Assembly: GCA_030610515.1 (NCBI GenBank)
Contig: JAUWRQ010000021.1
Coordinates: 1 to 8,583 of the forward strand
Origin: Candidatus Eiseniibacteriota bacterium
Lineage (GTDB): Bacteria > Joyebacterota > Joyebacteria > Joyebacterales > Joyebacteraceae
Direction of reading: 5' to 3'
Length of the DNA: 8,583 nucleotides
This document shows, piece after piece, positions 1 through 6,448 of the stretch (the stretch's first letter is position 1; each line of letters opens with the position of its first letter). A program made the position numbers and the translations under genes. Under the pieces are notes generated by a model, which saw only the letters and a program-made list of their open reading frames with translations, did not search any database and had not been told where the DNA came from.

Positions 1-1
1 C

Positions 2-148
2 CGAGAGGGACCTTCCGACGCTGGGCGGTTCGATCTCGTTTGGGATGGAAGAGACCGGGCGGGGCGGGGCGTCGCGAGCGGCGTCTACTTCATCCGCGCC
101 GATTTCGGGGAGAGCTCCCGACATCGAAAGGTCGTCGTGCTCCGGTAG
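2..148 (+). CDS. C-terminal tail of a secreted protein with FlgD-Ig-like end (5' partial)
   Basis: This is the last 48 codons of a gene that begins before the window; it is open from the first base and ends at TAG 146-148. The translation contains FDLVWDGRDRAGRGVASGVY followed by a short strand and a basic end, RKVVVLR. The pattern WDGRD-x-G-x-x-(V/A)ASGVY is the hallmark of the FlgD Ig-like domain found at the C-terminus of many large secreted or surface proteins in FCB-group bacteria, where it resembles type IX sorting tails. The function of the missing upstream part cannot be told. It is followed by a promoter at 181-209, so it probably ends the previous transcription unit. The assignment of the tail is confident; export by a specific system is inferred. 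Confidence 0.8.
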   Translation, partial: REGPSDAGRFDLVWDGRDRAGRGVASGVYFIRADFGESSRHRKVVVLR

Positions 149-156
149 CGTCACCG

Positions 157-182
157 CGGCCATTGCCTGAGCGGGGCCGTTT
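157..182 (+). terminator. Weak hairpin after the partial gene
   Basis: CGGCC (157-161) can pair with GGCCG (175-179) around a 13-nt loop and is followed by only three T residues (180-182). It lies 9 nt past the TAG of the partial gene and runs into the -35 box of the next promoter. The position suits a terminator, but the stem is short and the T-tract minimal. Confidence 0.25.
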
Positions 183-209
183 GACCCTCCGTACGCGGGC
201 TGGTATATT
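181..209 (+). promoter_or_regulatory. Sigma70-type promoter with extended -10
   Basis: The -35 box TTGACC (181-186) and the -10 box TATATT (204-209) each match consensus at five of six positions and are 17 bp apart. The -10 is preceded by TG at the extended -10 position (TGG at 201-203). Transcription would start near 216, giving a leader of about 80 nt before the ATG at 297. This placement argues against the in-frame GTG at 213 as a start. It should drive the DUF364-like gene and probably the decarboxylase and lipoprotein genes. Confidence 0.6.
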
Positions 210-296
210 GGCGTGGCGCGATGGTTCTCTCCGACCATCGCCGGCCTTGTCACGTGTCGATACGCGAACCGGCCACGAGAGTTCTCCAGGATCAGA

Positions 297-1103
297 ATGG
301 ACTATCTAAGGGACCTCCGACAGAAGGGCATAGACAGAAGCAGGGATTACCCGGACGAGTCGTTCCGTGTGAGGGGCCTGTGGCGGACGGATCTGTTGTT
401 TCAGCCCAATCCGGTCGAGCGGACGTTCAAGTACGTTTACCTGCTCGTGCAGACGGTCGGCGAGGGGGCCTGCTACTGCTCGACGATCCCGTCCCTCGAA
501 GAGGGCTACTACCTGCTGGGCCATGACTGCCGTGAAGCAGAGTTCAAGTATCGTTGCTTCGAGGTGGCGACCGTCGACGCGATGTACTCGGCCTTCGAGA
601 AACATCCGGACGAATCGCTCACGATGACTGGGACGTCAGCCGAAAAGGCCCTATGGAGAAGCCGCATCATCGTTGACGAGGTCATGCGACAGCTCGAGCT
701 AGCGGGCGTCGACGGTGGAAGCGTCGTTAACGTTGGGGTCATCGGGAACATCATGAGGATGCTCTCGGACCGCGGGATAGACGTTGTGGGCACCGATGAG
801 GACCCTCTCCTGGCGGGCGCGGAGCTCAAGGAAATGGCGATCCACGGTGAGGACCGCACGGTCGAGCTCGTCGAGAGATGCGACGCCGCCGTCATGACGG
901 GGATGATCATCTCGACCGACACGATGGAGGACATACTCGACGCTGCCCGCAGGACGGGGACGAAGCTCATCATGTTCTGCGAGACCGGCGCGAACCTCTG
1001 CGAGGAATACGTCAAGCTCGGCGTTGATTCCGCCGTGGCCGAGCCCTTTCCCTTCTACATCTTCGGCGGAACCACTAGAATCGACGTCTACCGCAGGAAG
1101 TAG
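297..1103 (+). CDS. DUF364-like Rossmann protein (putative heavy-metal chelation family)
   Basis: A 268-residue soluble protein of unknown exact function. The C-terminal half reads like a Rossmann-type DUF364 domain: a hydrophobic strand and glycine turn at VNVGVIGNI (about 145-152), a second strand IDVVGTDEDP (161-170), a strand with TGMIISTDTMEDIL (201-214), and a final strand and acidic turn LIMFCETGANL (224-234). The N-terminal half (about 20-105) resembles the small domain that often precedes DUF364 and carries a CYC motif (59-61). There are seven cysteines in all. The start is set at ATG 297, with AGGA at 288-291 and a 5-nt spacer; an in-frame GTG at 213 sits on the predicted transcription start. 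It is first in a likely operon with the PLP decarboxylase, 87 nt downstream in the same frame. The family has been proposed to bind heavy metals, but no activity is established here. The gene itself is sure; the family call is moderate because it rests on pattern recognition. Confidence 0.6.
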   Translation: MDYLRDLRQKGIDRSRDYPDESFRVRGLWRTDLLFQPNPVERTFKYVYLLVQTVGEGACYCSTIPSLEEGYYLLGHDCREAEFKYRCFEVATVDAMYSAFEKHPDESLTMTGTSAEKALWRSRIIVDEVMRQLELAGVDGGSVVNVGVIGNIMRMLSDRGIDVVGTDEDPLLAGAELKEMAIHGEDRTVELVERCDAAVMTGMIISTDTMEDILDAARRTGTKLIMFCETGANLCEEYVKLGVDSAVAEPFPFYIFGGTTRIDVYRRK

Positions 1104-1178
1104 GACGGCACGACCGGCGCCCGCATAGATCCCCGGCTCGCGCGGGCCGAGTGGAAGTGGGGCCGACCATCGAGCCAT

Positions 1179-1193
1179 AAGGAGGCGCTTCTG
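1179..1193 (+). promoter_or_regulatory. Shine-Dalgarno and CTG start for the decarboxylase
   Basis: AAGGAGG at 1179-1185 is a perfect anti-16S match, followed by a 5-nt spacer and CTG at 1191-1193 in the decarboxylase frame. No in-frame ATG, GTG or TTG lies between the upstream TAG (1101-1103) and the GTG at 1245, and that GTG has no purine-rich site at the right distance. The residues encoded between 1191 and 1245 also look like the genuine family N-terminus. Confidence 0.55.
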
Positions 1194-2486
1194 CTTCGGA
1201 ACTACGACAGGGAGAACGGTGTACTCAAGATCGGCGGCCTACCCGTGACTCAGATCGTGAGTGAGGTGGCGACGCCCGTCTTCATATACGATGCGGGGAT
1301 CATCGCGAGCCGCTACGCGGCCGTCCGCGAGGCCTTCCCGTCCTTTGAAGTGCTCTACTCGATGAAGGCCAACTCGTCGTTCGCCATCCTGGGTCTCATG
1401 AGGGCTCTCGGTGCGGGAGCGGAGATCGCGTCCGGAGGCGAGCTCTTCCTCGCGACCGAGGTGGGCTTCGACCCGCTGGACGTCGTCTTTGCGGGTCCGG
1501 GAAAAACCGACAGAGAGCTGGAGGAGGCCATAGTCGCCGGCGTCTTCGCCATCAACGTCGAGTCGTTCCGAGAGCTCGAGCGCCTGACGAGAATATCCAA
1601 GCTCGTCGGCGTGCCGGCCAGAGTCGCTCTCCGATTGAACACGTCCGCGGGGCTCTCGAAGTCGGGAGGAGGGTCCGCCGGGCCGCTCCACGAGCGGATG
1701 GCCGGGGGCCCCTCGAAGTTCGGTATCGACGAGGAGAAGCTCGATGGTCTCGGCCGGTATCTGGGAGAACCGGGCATCGAGTTGGCCGGGATACACATCT
1801 ACACCGCGAGCCAGATCCTCGACGCCGACGAAGTGGTCGCCAACGCCGAGCGCACCGCGGCCGCCGCGCGCCACGTCGAAGAACGGACCGGCCACGAACT
1901 CATGTCCATCGATTTCGGTGGCGGCCTGGGCGTCCCTCACTACGAGGAAGAGCGCCCACTCGATCTTCCCGCTCTGGGCACGCGCGTCGAAGAGATCTTC
2001 GCTCCCTTCAAGAAGCGGGGCACGAGACTCATGATCGAGCTGGGACGCTACCTCGTGTCGGATGCCGGCGTGTTCGTGAGTCGCATCATCGAGCTCAAGG
2101 AATCGCGAGGCGAGCGGTACGTGATCACCGACGGTGGCATCAACCAGTTCTTGAGACCGGTGCTCATGAAGGTGCACCATCAGGTGGCCGTCCTGAACAG
2201 GCTGGACGACGCCCCTTCGATCGACGCGAAGGTCTCGGGACCGCTTTGCACGCCAATCGACATCACCGGCCAGGAGATCGCGGTTCCCGAGGGAACGGCG
2301 ATCGATGATCTTGTGGGCATCATGAACGCGGGCGCATACGGATACTCGATGAGCCCGCAGCTGTTCCTGTCGCACCCGACGCCCGCCGAGGTCATTGTGC
2401 TGAACGGCCGCGTGGTGAACGCACGGAAGCGAGGGAAGTATGAGGACCTGCTTCTCAACCAGGAGCCGTTGCCGGGCACCGTCTAG
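1191..2486 (+). CDS. Fold-type III PLP-dependent amino acid decarboxylase
   Basis: A 431-residue cytoplasmic enzyme of the diaminopimelate/ornithine decarboxylase superfamily (alanine-racemase-like barrel plus C-terminal beta domain). From the CTG start, the visible key residues are the PLP lysine in YSMKANS (K59), SGGEL (about 81-85), the barrel histidine in HIYTASQ (H202), the phosphate loop GGGLG (243-247), ELGRY where the family usually has EPGRY (about 283-287), the active-site cysteine and aspartate in CTPID (C353, D357), and GAYGY (Y383). The CTP-x-D form, instead of the CESGD typical of LysA, resembles decarboxylases of siderophore (SbnH-like), exosortase-associated and carrier-protein-linked (BtrK-like) pathways, so it is probably not the housekeeping lysA. 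The substrate cannot be read from sequence. An N-terminal part encoding NGVLKIGGLPV precedes the first canonical start (GTG 1245), which would give only 413 residues. It sits between the DUF364-like gene and an overlapping lipoprotein gene. Confidence 0.88.
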   Translation: MLRNYDRENGVLKIGGLPVTQIVSEVATPVFIYDAGIIASRYAAVREAFPSFEVLYSMKANSSFAILGLMRALGAGAEIASGGELFLATEVGFDPLDVVFAGPGKTDRELEEAIVAGVFAINVESFRELERLTRISKLVGVPARVALRLNTSAGLSKSGGGSAGPLHERMAGGPSKFGIDEEKLDGLGRYLGEPGIELAGIHIYTASQILDADEVVANAERTAAAARHVEERTGHELMSIDFGGGLGVPHYEEERPLDLPALGTRVEEIFAPFKKRGTRLMIELGRYLVSDAGVFVSRIIELKESRGERYVITDGGINQFLRPVLMKVHHQVAVLNRLDDAPSIDAKVSGPLCTPIDITGQEIAVPEGTAIDDLVGIMNAGAYGYSMSPQLFLSHPTPAEVIVLNGRVVNARKRGKYEDLLLNQEPLPGTV

Positions 2487-3234
2487 CTCGGCGGAACCGC
2501 CGTCGCCGGGGTCCGAGCGGGATGGGCGGCTGCTCTCGCTGTCGGCCGGTGCTTGCCTGCTGGTGGCGGTCTGTCTCGTGGCAACGACCGGATGCTCGGA
2601 CGATGTTTTCTGCGTTGACGACCCGGCGCTCTACATCTCCGCCACCATCGAGGAGATCGGCCTCGCCCGCGCCGGAAGCACGTACGTCGAGGTCTATTGC
2701 TCCAACGATCCACTCCCGGGCAAGTTCGACGTCGTAGTGAGCGACACCACTCTTCCCGAAGCCACGCAGGCCCCGGACCACCTCGGCCTCGTAACGTCGC
2801 TCACCGAGACCCTTGTCATCTGGCAGCCGGGCACTAATTGCTTCCTGGAGGTTACCACGGAGTATGGGGTCGCGTCGGCGCACGAGCCTGTCCCGGGCGC
2901 GTTCGAGGTCGCCGCTCCCGGAACGATCGCTCTCGGCGAGATCCTCACTCTGGTGTGGACCGCGTCGGACAACGCTTCGTACTACGTCGTCCAGGCGTCG
3001 CTCGAGGGTTCGCGGGGAACGTGGGACATCGACGTCGCGGTCGAAGGGACGACTACGACGTTCGGTCCGTCGGAGCTGACATCGACAGGGATCTTCAGCG
3101 GTCGGGTGTGGGCCGTGGCCGGCCCGTTCCCGAAGGCGGGCTCCGCGGGCAACGTCACGGGCGCGGGGGGGGGGTTTCTGAACGTCTCGTACCGCGATCC
3201 CGGAAGCGAGTTTGAGGTCGTGGTGGAGGACTAA
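2440..3234 (+). CDS. Predicted lipoprotein with a fibronectin-III-like region
   Basis: A 264-residue protein of unknown function. A hydrophobic stretch (about 31-48) ends in the lipobox-like TTGC with Cys52, so the mature part would be a lipid-anchored protein of about 213 residues. The n-region is unusually long (30 residues) because the only usable canonical start is ATG 2440, which overlaps the decarboxylase gene by 47 nt and has AGGGA a few bases upstream. A non-canonical CTG at 2530 would give a more typical signal peptide. The mature part is rich in beta-strand residues. Residues about 155-230, with strands around LTLVWTASD, YYVVQAS and SGRVWAVAG, resemble a single fibronectin type III or Ig-like fold. 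A run of ten G (3165-3174) encodes part of GAGGG near the C-terminus. Its TAA overlaps the stop of the convergent gene. Expression with the decarboxylase operon is likely by overlap. Confidence 0.7.
   Translation: MRTCFSTRSRCRAPSSSAEPPSPGSERDGRLLSLSAGACLLVAVCLVATTGCSDDVFCVDDPALYISATIEEIGLARAGSTYVEVYCSNDPLPGKFDVVVSDTTLPEATQAPDHLGLVTSLTETLVIWQPGTNCFLEVTTEYGVASAHEPVPGAFEVAAPGTIALGEILTLVWTASDNASYYVVQASLEGSRGTWDIDVAVEGTTTTFGPSELTSTGIFSGRVWAVAGPFPKAGSAGNVTGAGGGFLNVSYRDPGSEFEVVVED
3165..3174 (+). repeat. G10 homopolymer inside the lipoprotein gene
   Basis: Ten consecutive G residues, encoding the end of Ala242 and Gly243-245. Loss of one G would bring a TGA into frame within three codons; gain of one G would end the protein after about 14 foreign residues. 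The sequence as given keeps the frame open and coherent on both sides. Confidence 0.9.
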
Positions 3235-4775
3235 CCACCCGAGCTCAGGATCCGGTGGGTCAGGTACGCGGCGAGCAACCGTCCCGCCTCCTTGAGGGCC
3301 AGCAGTTCCGACTCTCTCCGTCCCTGGGTCGCACTCTCATCCACACGTATCGACGGTCTTCCGATTTCCTCTGCGATACGCTGGTCGAACGCGGACGCGG
3401 TAAGCGCCACGTTCGTTCTCCAGATCTCTCCATCATCATACGAACGCTTCCAGCCATCTACCCTGATGACGACGTCCGCGTCGGGCGAGCACTCCGCGAC
3501 ACGGAACCCGTCCCGTTCCATCCGGCGCTCGAACCCGGAGAGCACGCGCACCTCGTCCGCCGAAACCAGTCCTTCGATCTCCACGCACACGGTGACCGAG
3601 TGCGCGCCCTCGACCAGAAAGAGCGGGTGCAGGGGCCCTTCGTACGGCTCGATCTCGCCCGCGAACGTTTGCCCCAGCGCTTCCGCGAGAACACCGTAGT
3701 CGAGCCGCGGCTCGATCGCGTGCTCGCCGGCGTCGCCGTACGCCACGACGATACGGCACGCGGCCGTACCGGACGCGTCGGTCTCACTGTCGCTCGCGAA
3801 AACCGCCTCGAATCCGTGTGGTCTGAAGGACACCGGCAACCGCACGGCGCGGACCGTCCGTTCCTCCCACTCGTACGACCACGCGAAGCGAACCTCCGTC
3901 TCGCGCCTCTCTCCGATTTCGACGACACGGATGCCGTCAAGAGGGGCAACGGATAGCGCGCCCGCGGCCCAGTACCTGAGCGAGTCGATCTCTCCGGTGG
4001 AACCGTCCAGCGCCGGTCGCCCCGAGACAGTGTGGAAAAGCCGCCGGGCGCCGTCGAGCTCTATCATGGCGTCGAACCACCTACCCTCCGCGAAAAGGGA
4101 CCTCGCCGAGGAGACCAGCACACCGGCTTCGTTCTCCACGCGCCTCTTGTGCCACCGGGCGTTGTTGACGTCACCCCGGAGGTGCGCGATCGGATACTCC
4201 ACGAGCAGTGTTGCGCGCCACGTCTCCCCATCGAACGATGGCCGCTCACAGGCCTCGACGACGCGTCCGGCTATCCTGATCCTGGGGACGCTGACCTCCT
4301 CGCCGCGAGCGCTGACAAGAAGCCGCTCACGGACCATCCGTTGAACCTGCCAGTCCTCGAAGGCGACGTCGCGTTTCTCGAGCTTCTCGAAGGCGAACTC
4401 GTACGCCTGGCGCAGCGCTTCGGCCTCCGCGTCCTCGCGGCTGTCGTGCCGCCCCGGTTCCTCTCCACGCCGCACCTGGCGCCTCGTCTCGGAACGACAG
4501 ACCGCGAAGTGACTTCCGCCTTCCGTCCACACCTCCCCCGGCTCCCGCGCGTACCACGGAGAGTCGACGGAGCCATCCACGGCGCGGCAAACAGGGGAGC
4601 CATCGGGAGCCGCGGGCGCATCTCCCGCCTCGGGGACGAGGATCACCGGCCGCTCGCGGGCGGCGCAACCCCAGAGGACCACGCCAGACGCCAGTCCAAG
4701 AAGGAGGATGACACCTCGCGCGCGCCCGCCGAGCCCGGCCGGGAGCCCTATCCTGTGCCTCTCCATGAACGTCAA
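3231..4775 (-). CDS. LPP20-like outer-membrane lipoprotein
   Basis: A 514-residue predicted lipoprotein. The chosen start is TTG 4773-4775, because GGAGGGAG (complement of 4783-4790) lies 7 nt upstream; ATG 4766 is 9 nt further in and GTG 4808 is a longer, unsupported alternative. A hydrophobic stretch ends at VVLWGC, so Cys37 is the likely lipidated residue. Residues about 70-200 (SPWYAREP, then a strand containing FAVCRSE, a long helix starting SREDAEAEALRQAYEFAFEK, and a final strand LLVEYP) resemble the LPP20/FlgT-N fold found in envelope lipoproteins. The rest has no recognised domain; the final 80 residues, with DADVVIRVDGWKRS and a terminal helix, resemble the end of CsgG-like or FlgT-like envelope proteins. 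It lies 114 nt downstream of the hybrid regulator gene on the same strand and converges on the plus-strand lipoprotein gene. Exact function is unknown. Confidence 0.65.
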   Translation of the reverse strand: MTFMERHRIGLPAGLGGRARGVILLLGLASGVVLWGCAARERPVILVPEAGDAPAAPDGSPVCRAVDGSVDSPWYAREPGEVWTEGGSHFAVCRSETRRQVRRGEEPGRHDSREDAEAEALRQAYEFAFEKLEKRDVAFEDWQVQRMVRERLLVSARGEEVSVPRIRIAGRVVEACERPSFDGETWRATLLVEYPIAHLRGDVNNARWHKRRVENEAGVLVSSARSLFAEGRWFDAMIELDGARRLFHTVSGRPALDGSTGEIDSLRYWAAGALSVAPLDGIRVVEIGERRETEVRFAWSYEWEERTVRAVRLPVSFRPHGFEAVFASDSETDASGTAACRIVVAYGDAGEHAIEPRLDYGVLAEALGQTFAGEIEPYEGPLHPLFLVEGAHSVTVCVEIEGLVSADEVRVLSGFERRMERDGFRVAECSPDADVVIRVDGWKRSYDDGEIWRTNVALTASAFDQRIAEEIGRPSIRVDESATQGRRESELLALKEAGRLLAAYLTHRILSSGG

Positions 4776-4833
4776 GCCGAATCTCCCTCCGCGACCGAGT
4801 CCGTTCACGAACCGATCTCATGCTACCACAGAA

Positions 4834-4863
4834 ACCGGCCGGCAACTCAAATCGCCGGCCGGT
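4834..4863 (-). terminator. Perfect 10-bp hairpin after the hybrid regulator gene
   Basis: ACCGGCCGGC (4834-4843) and GCCGGCCGGT (4854-4863) form a perfect 10-bp stem with a 10-nt loop. On the minus strand it begins 27 nt after the regulator stop and is followed by TTTCTGT, so it can act as a weak intrinsic terminator or an mRNA-stabilising hairpin between the regulator and lipoprotein genes. The T-tract is short, so strong termination is not certain. Confidence 0.5.
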
Positions 4864-4889
4864 CGTGGCTCCTGCGTCGTTCGGGTTCG

Positions 4890-6188
4890 CTAGCCTTCGA
4901 GGTACGACCTGATCTGTACCGCCAGGTTGTTCGTGTCGATGGGCTTCACGATGTACCCGCGGCACCCGGCCTTAACCAGTTCCTCTAAATCGATCGGAAC
5001 ATCTCGCGCGGTCAACGCCACGACGGGTATCTTCTTGTTCTCGTCCATTCCGATCAGGTCCATCGTAGCATCGAGTCCGTCACTACCGGAGAGCTGGATG
5101 TCGACGAGAATCAGGTCCGGGTGCTCGCTCCTGACCAGCGAGAAAGCCGTGGGCCCGTCACCGGCCTCGAACACTTCGTATCCGCTGGCGCGAAGGACGA
5201 GCGACGCGACGCTCCGGTTGTAGTTGTTGTCCTCAACAATGAGGATCGTCGGCCCCGTCTGGGACCGCTCCTCCTGCTCTCCGTCACATTCCGAGAACGC
5301 GACGGTGGTGCTGTCGCCGCCGTCGGACTTCGACTGGAATACCGCGGAGTCGGCCATGCGGACGAGCGTCTCCCCGTCGCGCGCGTGATCCGGGTAACTC
5401 GCTACGCCGCAACTGACCGTCAGGCTGATCTCCTCGCCATCGCGCTCGAACGATCGCTCGGCGAACGCCTTCCTGATCCTGTCCGCGAGCGCCCTCGCGT
5501 CGCTGCCCGCGGTCTCGGGAAGGAGAAGTGCGAACTCTTGTCCGCCGTACCGCGCGATGATGTCGGAGCACCTGGTCGTCGACAGAAGCATGTCACCGAG
5601 GCTGCGGAGCACCGCGTCTCCGGTGCCGTGACCGTACTTGTCGTTCAGACCCTGGAAGTCGTCGATGTCGATCGTGATGCACGTCAGCTTGCGGCCGTAG
5701 CGTCGGGCGCGCTCGATCTCTCTCTCGAGGCGCTCGTCGAAGTATCGTCTGTTGTAGAGCTTCGTGAGGTTGTCGCGCTCGGACGGCTCGGTGGAAATGC
5801 TCTCCGCGAACGCCACGCGGAGCATCGCCTTCACCTTCACCACCAGATCGTCCTCCCGCACCGGCAGAGTCATCCAGTCCGTGAGACACGCCCTCGACGC
5901 CGAGATGCCCGTCGGTGGGTCGGGGGAGTCGGACAGAATGAGAACCGGTGTCCGTCTGGTCTTCTGGTCGTCGTCGAGACGGTCGAGCAGGCCGCTGTCG
6001 GACGCGCCCAAAACGATGAGGCTCGGCATCTCGGCGGCGCACACTGCGTTGATGTCATGCACGTCCGGGTAAACGACCGTCTCGTAGCCGGCCTCGTGAA
6101 GCCAGTCCGCGACGCCGATCTCGCTGGACCTGTCCTTCGACCAGATCAATATCTTCTTGCGTGTATGCTCACAGGCCCTCGGCGACAT
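4890..6188 (-). CDS. Hybrid response regulator: degenerate REC, GGDEF (GGQEF), C-terminal REC
   Basis: A 432-residue cytoplasmic signalling protein. Residues about 12-125 form a receiver-like domain that has lost its phospho-acceptor: the usual Asp is replaced in PSLIVLGASDSG, and the acidic pair and lysine are also missing. Residues 139-300 form a GGDEF domain with DNLTKLYNRR at the start, metal-site Asp174 in ITIDIDDF, LNDKYGHGTGD, and GGQEF at 215-219. An intact inhibitory-site RxxD (RCSD, 206-209) lies five residues before GGQEF. Residues 315-432 form a complete receiver, with acidic pair E319/D320, phospho-Asp363 in LILVDIQLSG, T393 and K415, close to DivK-like receivers. The third motif position normally carries Asp or Glu for metal binding, so cyclase activity is doubtful while c-di-GMP binding at the I-site remains possible. 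ATG 6188 follows GGGGGGAG with a short spacer. GTG 6278 would add 30 residues including a hydrophobic stretch but has a poorly placed site. No partner kinase is in the window. Confidence 0.85.
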   Translation of the reverse strand: MSPRACEHTRKKILIWSKDRSSEIGVADWLHEAGYETVVYPDVHDINAVCAAEMPSLIVLGASDSGLLDRLDDDQKTRRTPVLILSDSPDPPTGISASRACLTDWMTLPVREDDLVVKVKAMLRVAFAESISTEPSERDNLTKLYNRRYFDERLEREIERARRYGRKLTCITIDIDDFQGLNDKYGHGTGDAVLRSLGDMLLSTTRCSDIIARYGGQEFALLLPETAGSDARALADRIRKAFAERSFERDGEEISLTVSCGVASYPDHARDGETLVRMADSAVFQSKSDGGDSTTVAFSECDGEQEERSQTGPTILIVEDNNYNRSVASLVLRASGYEVFEAGDGPTAFSLVRSEHPDLILVDIQLSGSDGLDATMDLIGMDENKKIPVVALTARDVPIDLEELVKAGCRGYIVKPIDTNNLAVQIRSYLEG

Positions 6189-6337
6189 AGGCTCCCCCCG
6201 CAGATGCCTCAGGGTCTTCGTGGACGCACCGGCCCCGACGATCAGCAACCCAAGCGGGCCGACCAAAATCAGTTGCACTTCCTGAACTTAGCAAGGTACG
6301 TGCCACGTGGCGGGGTTGGTGCAACCGCGGATGCCGG

Positions 6338-6370
6338 GGCCCGTGGACCCTGTGGCCCGTGGATCCACGG
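6338..6370. repeat. Direct repeats and a 14-bp palindrome upstream of the regulator gene
   Basis: GGCCCGTGGA occurs at 6338-6347 and again at 6354-6363, 16 bp apart. The second copy runs into the perfect palindrome CCGTGGATCCACGG (6357-6370). A further palindrome, GCCACGTGGC, lies at 6302-6311. All sit in the 260-bp gap between the OmpA and regulator genes, upstream of the latter. The arrangement would suit a dimeric regulator operator, but no binding family is recognised. Confidence 0.4.
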
Positions 6371-6378
6371 AAAGAACA

Positions 6379-6407
6379 GGGGGAGCGTGCAAGGAGCCCG
6401 CTCCCCC
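6379..6407 (-). terminator. Intrinsic terminator of the OmpA-family gene
   Basis: GGGGGAGCG (6379-6387) pairs perfectly with CGCTCCCCC (6399-6407) around an 11-nt loop. On the minus strand it starts 41 nt after the OmpA-gene stop and is followed by TGTTCTTTCC, a partial T-tract. It fits a Rho-independent terminator that separates the OmpA gene from the regulator gene. Confidence 0.55.
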
Positions 6408-6448
6408 GTCCAACGTGCGATAGCCATCAAGAGACCACTCACCCCTCG

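Noticed and set aside
213..296. GTG at 213 as the start of the DUF364-like gene
   Set aside because: It falls at the predicted transcription start (about 216) of a good promoter and has no ribosome site. ATG 297 has AGGA at a 5-nt spacer.
40..309. Plus-strand open frame of 89 codons
   Set aside because: It is Arg/Pro/Gly-rich out-of-frame translation across the real FlgD-like tail and the promoter.
1239..2375. Long minus-strand open frame (378 codons) opposite the decarboxylase
   Set aside because: The plus strand encodes an enzyme with all catalytic motifs. The antisense frame is Arg/Asp/His-rich and matches no family, as is common opposite GC-rich genes.
4032..4988. Plus-strand open frame (318 codons) opposite the LPP20-like lipoprotein
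   Set aside because: It spans two real minus-strand genes and the gap between them, and has no family-like pattern.
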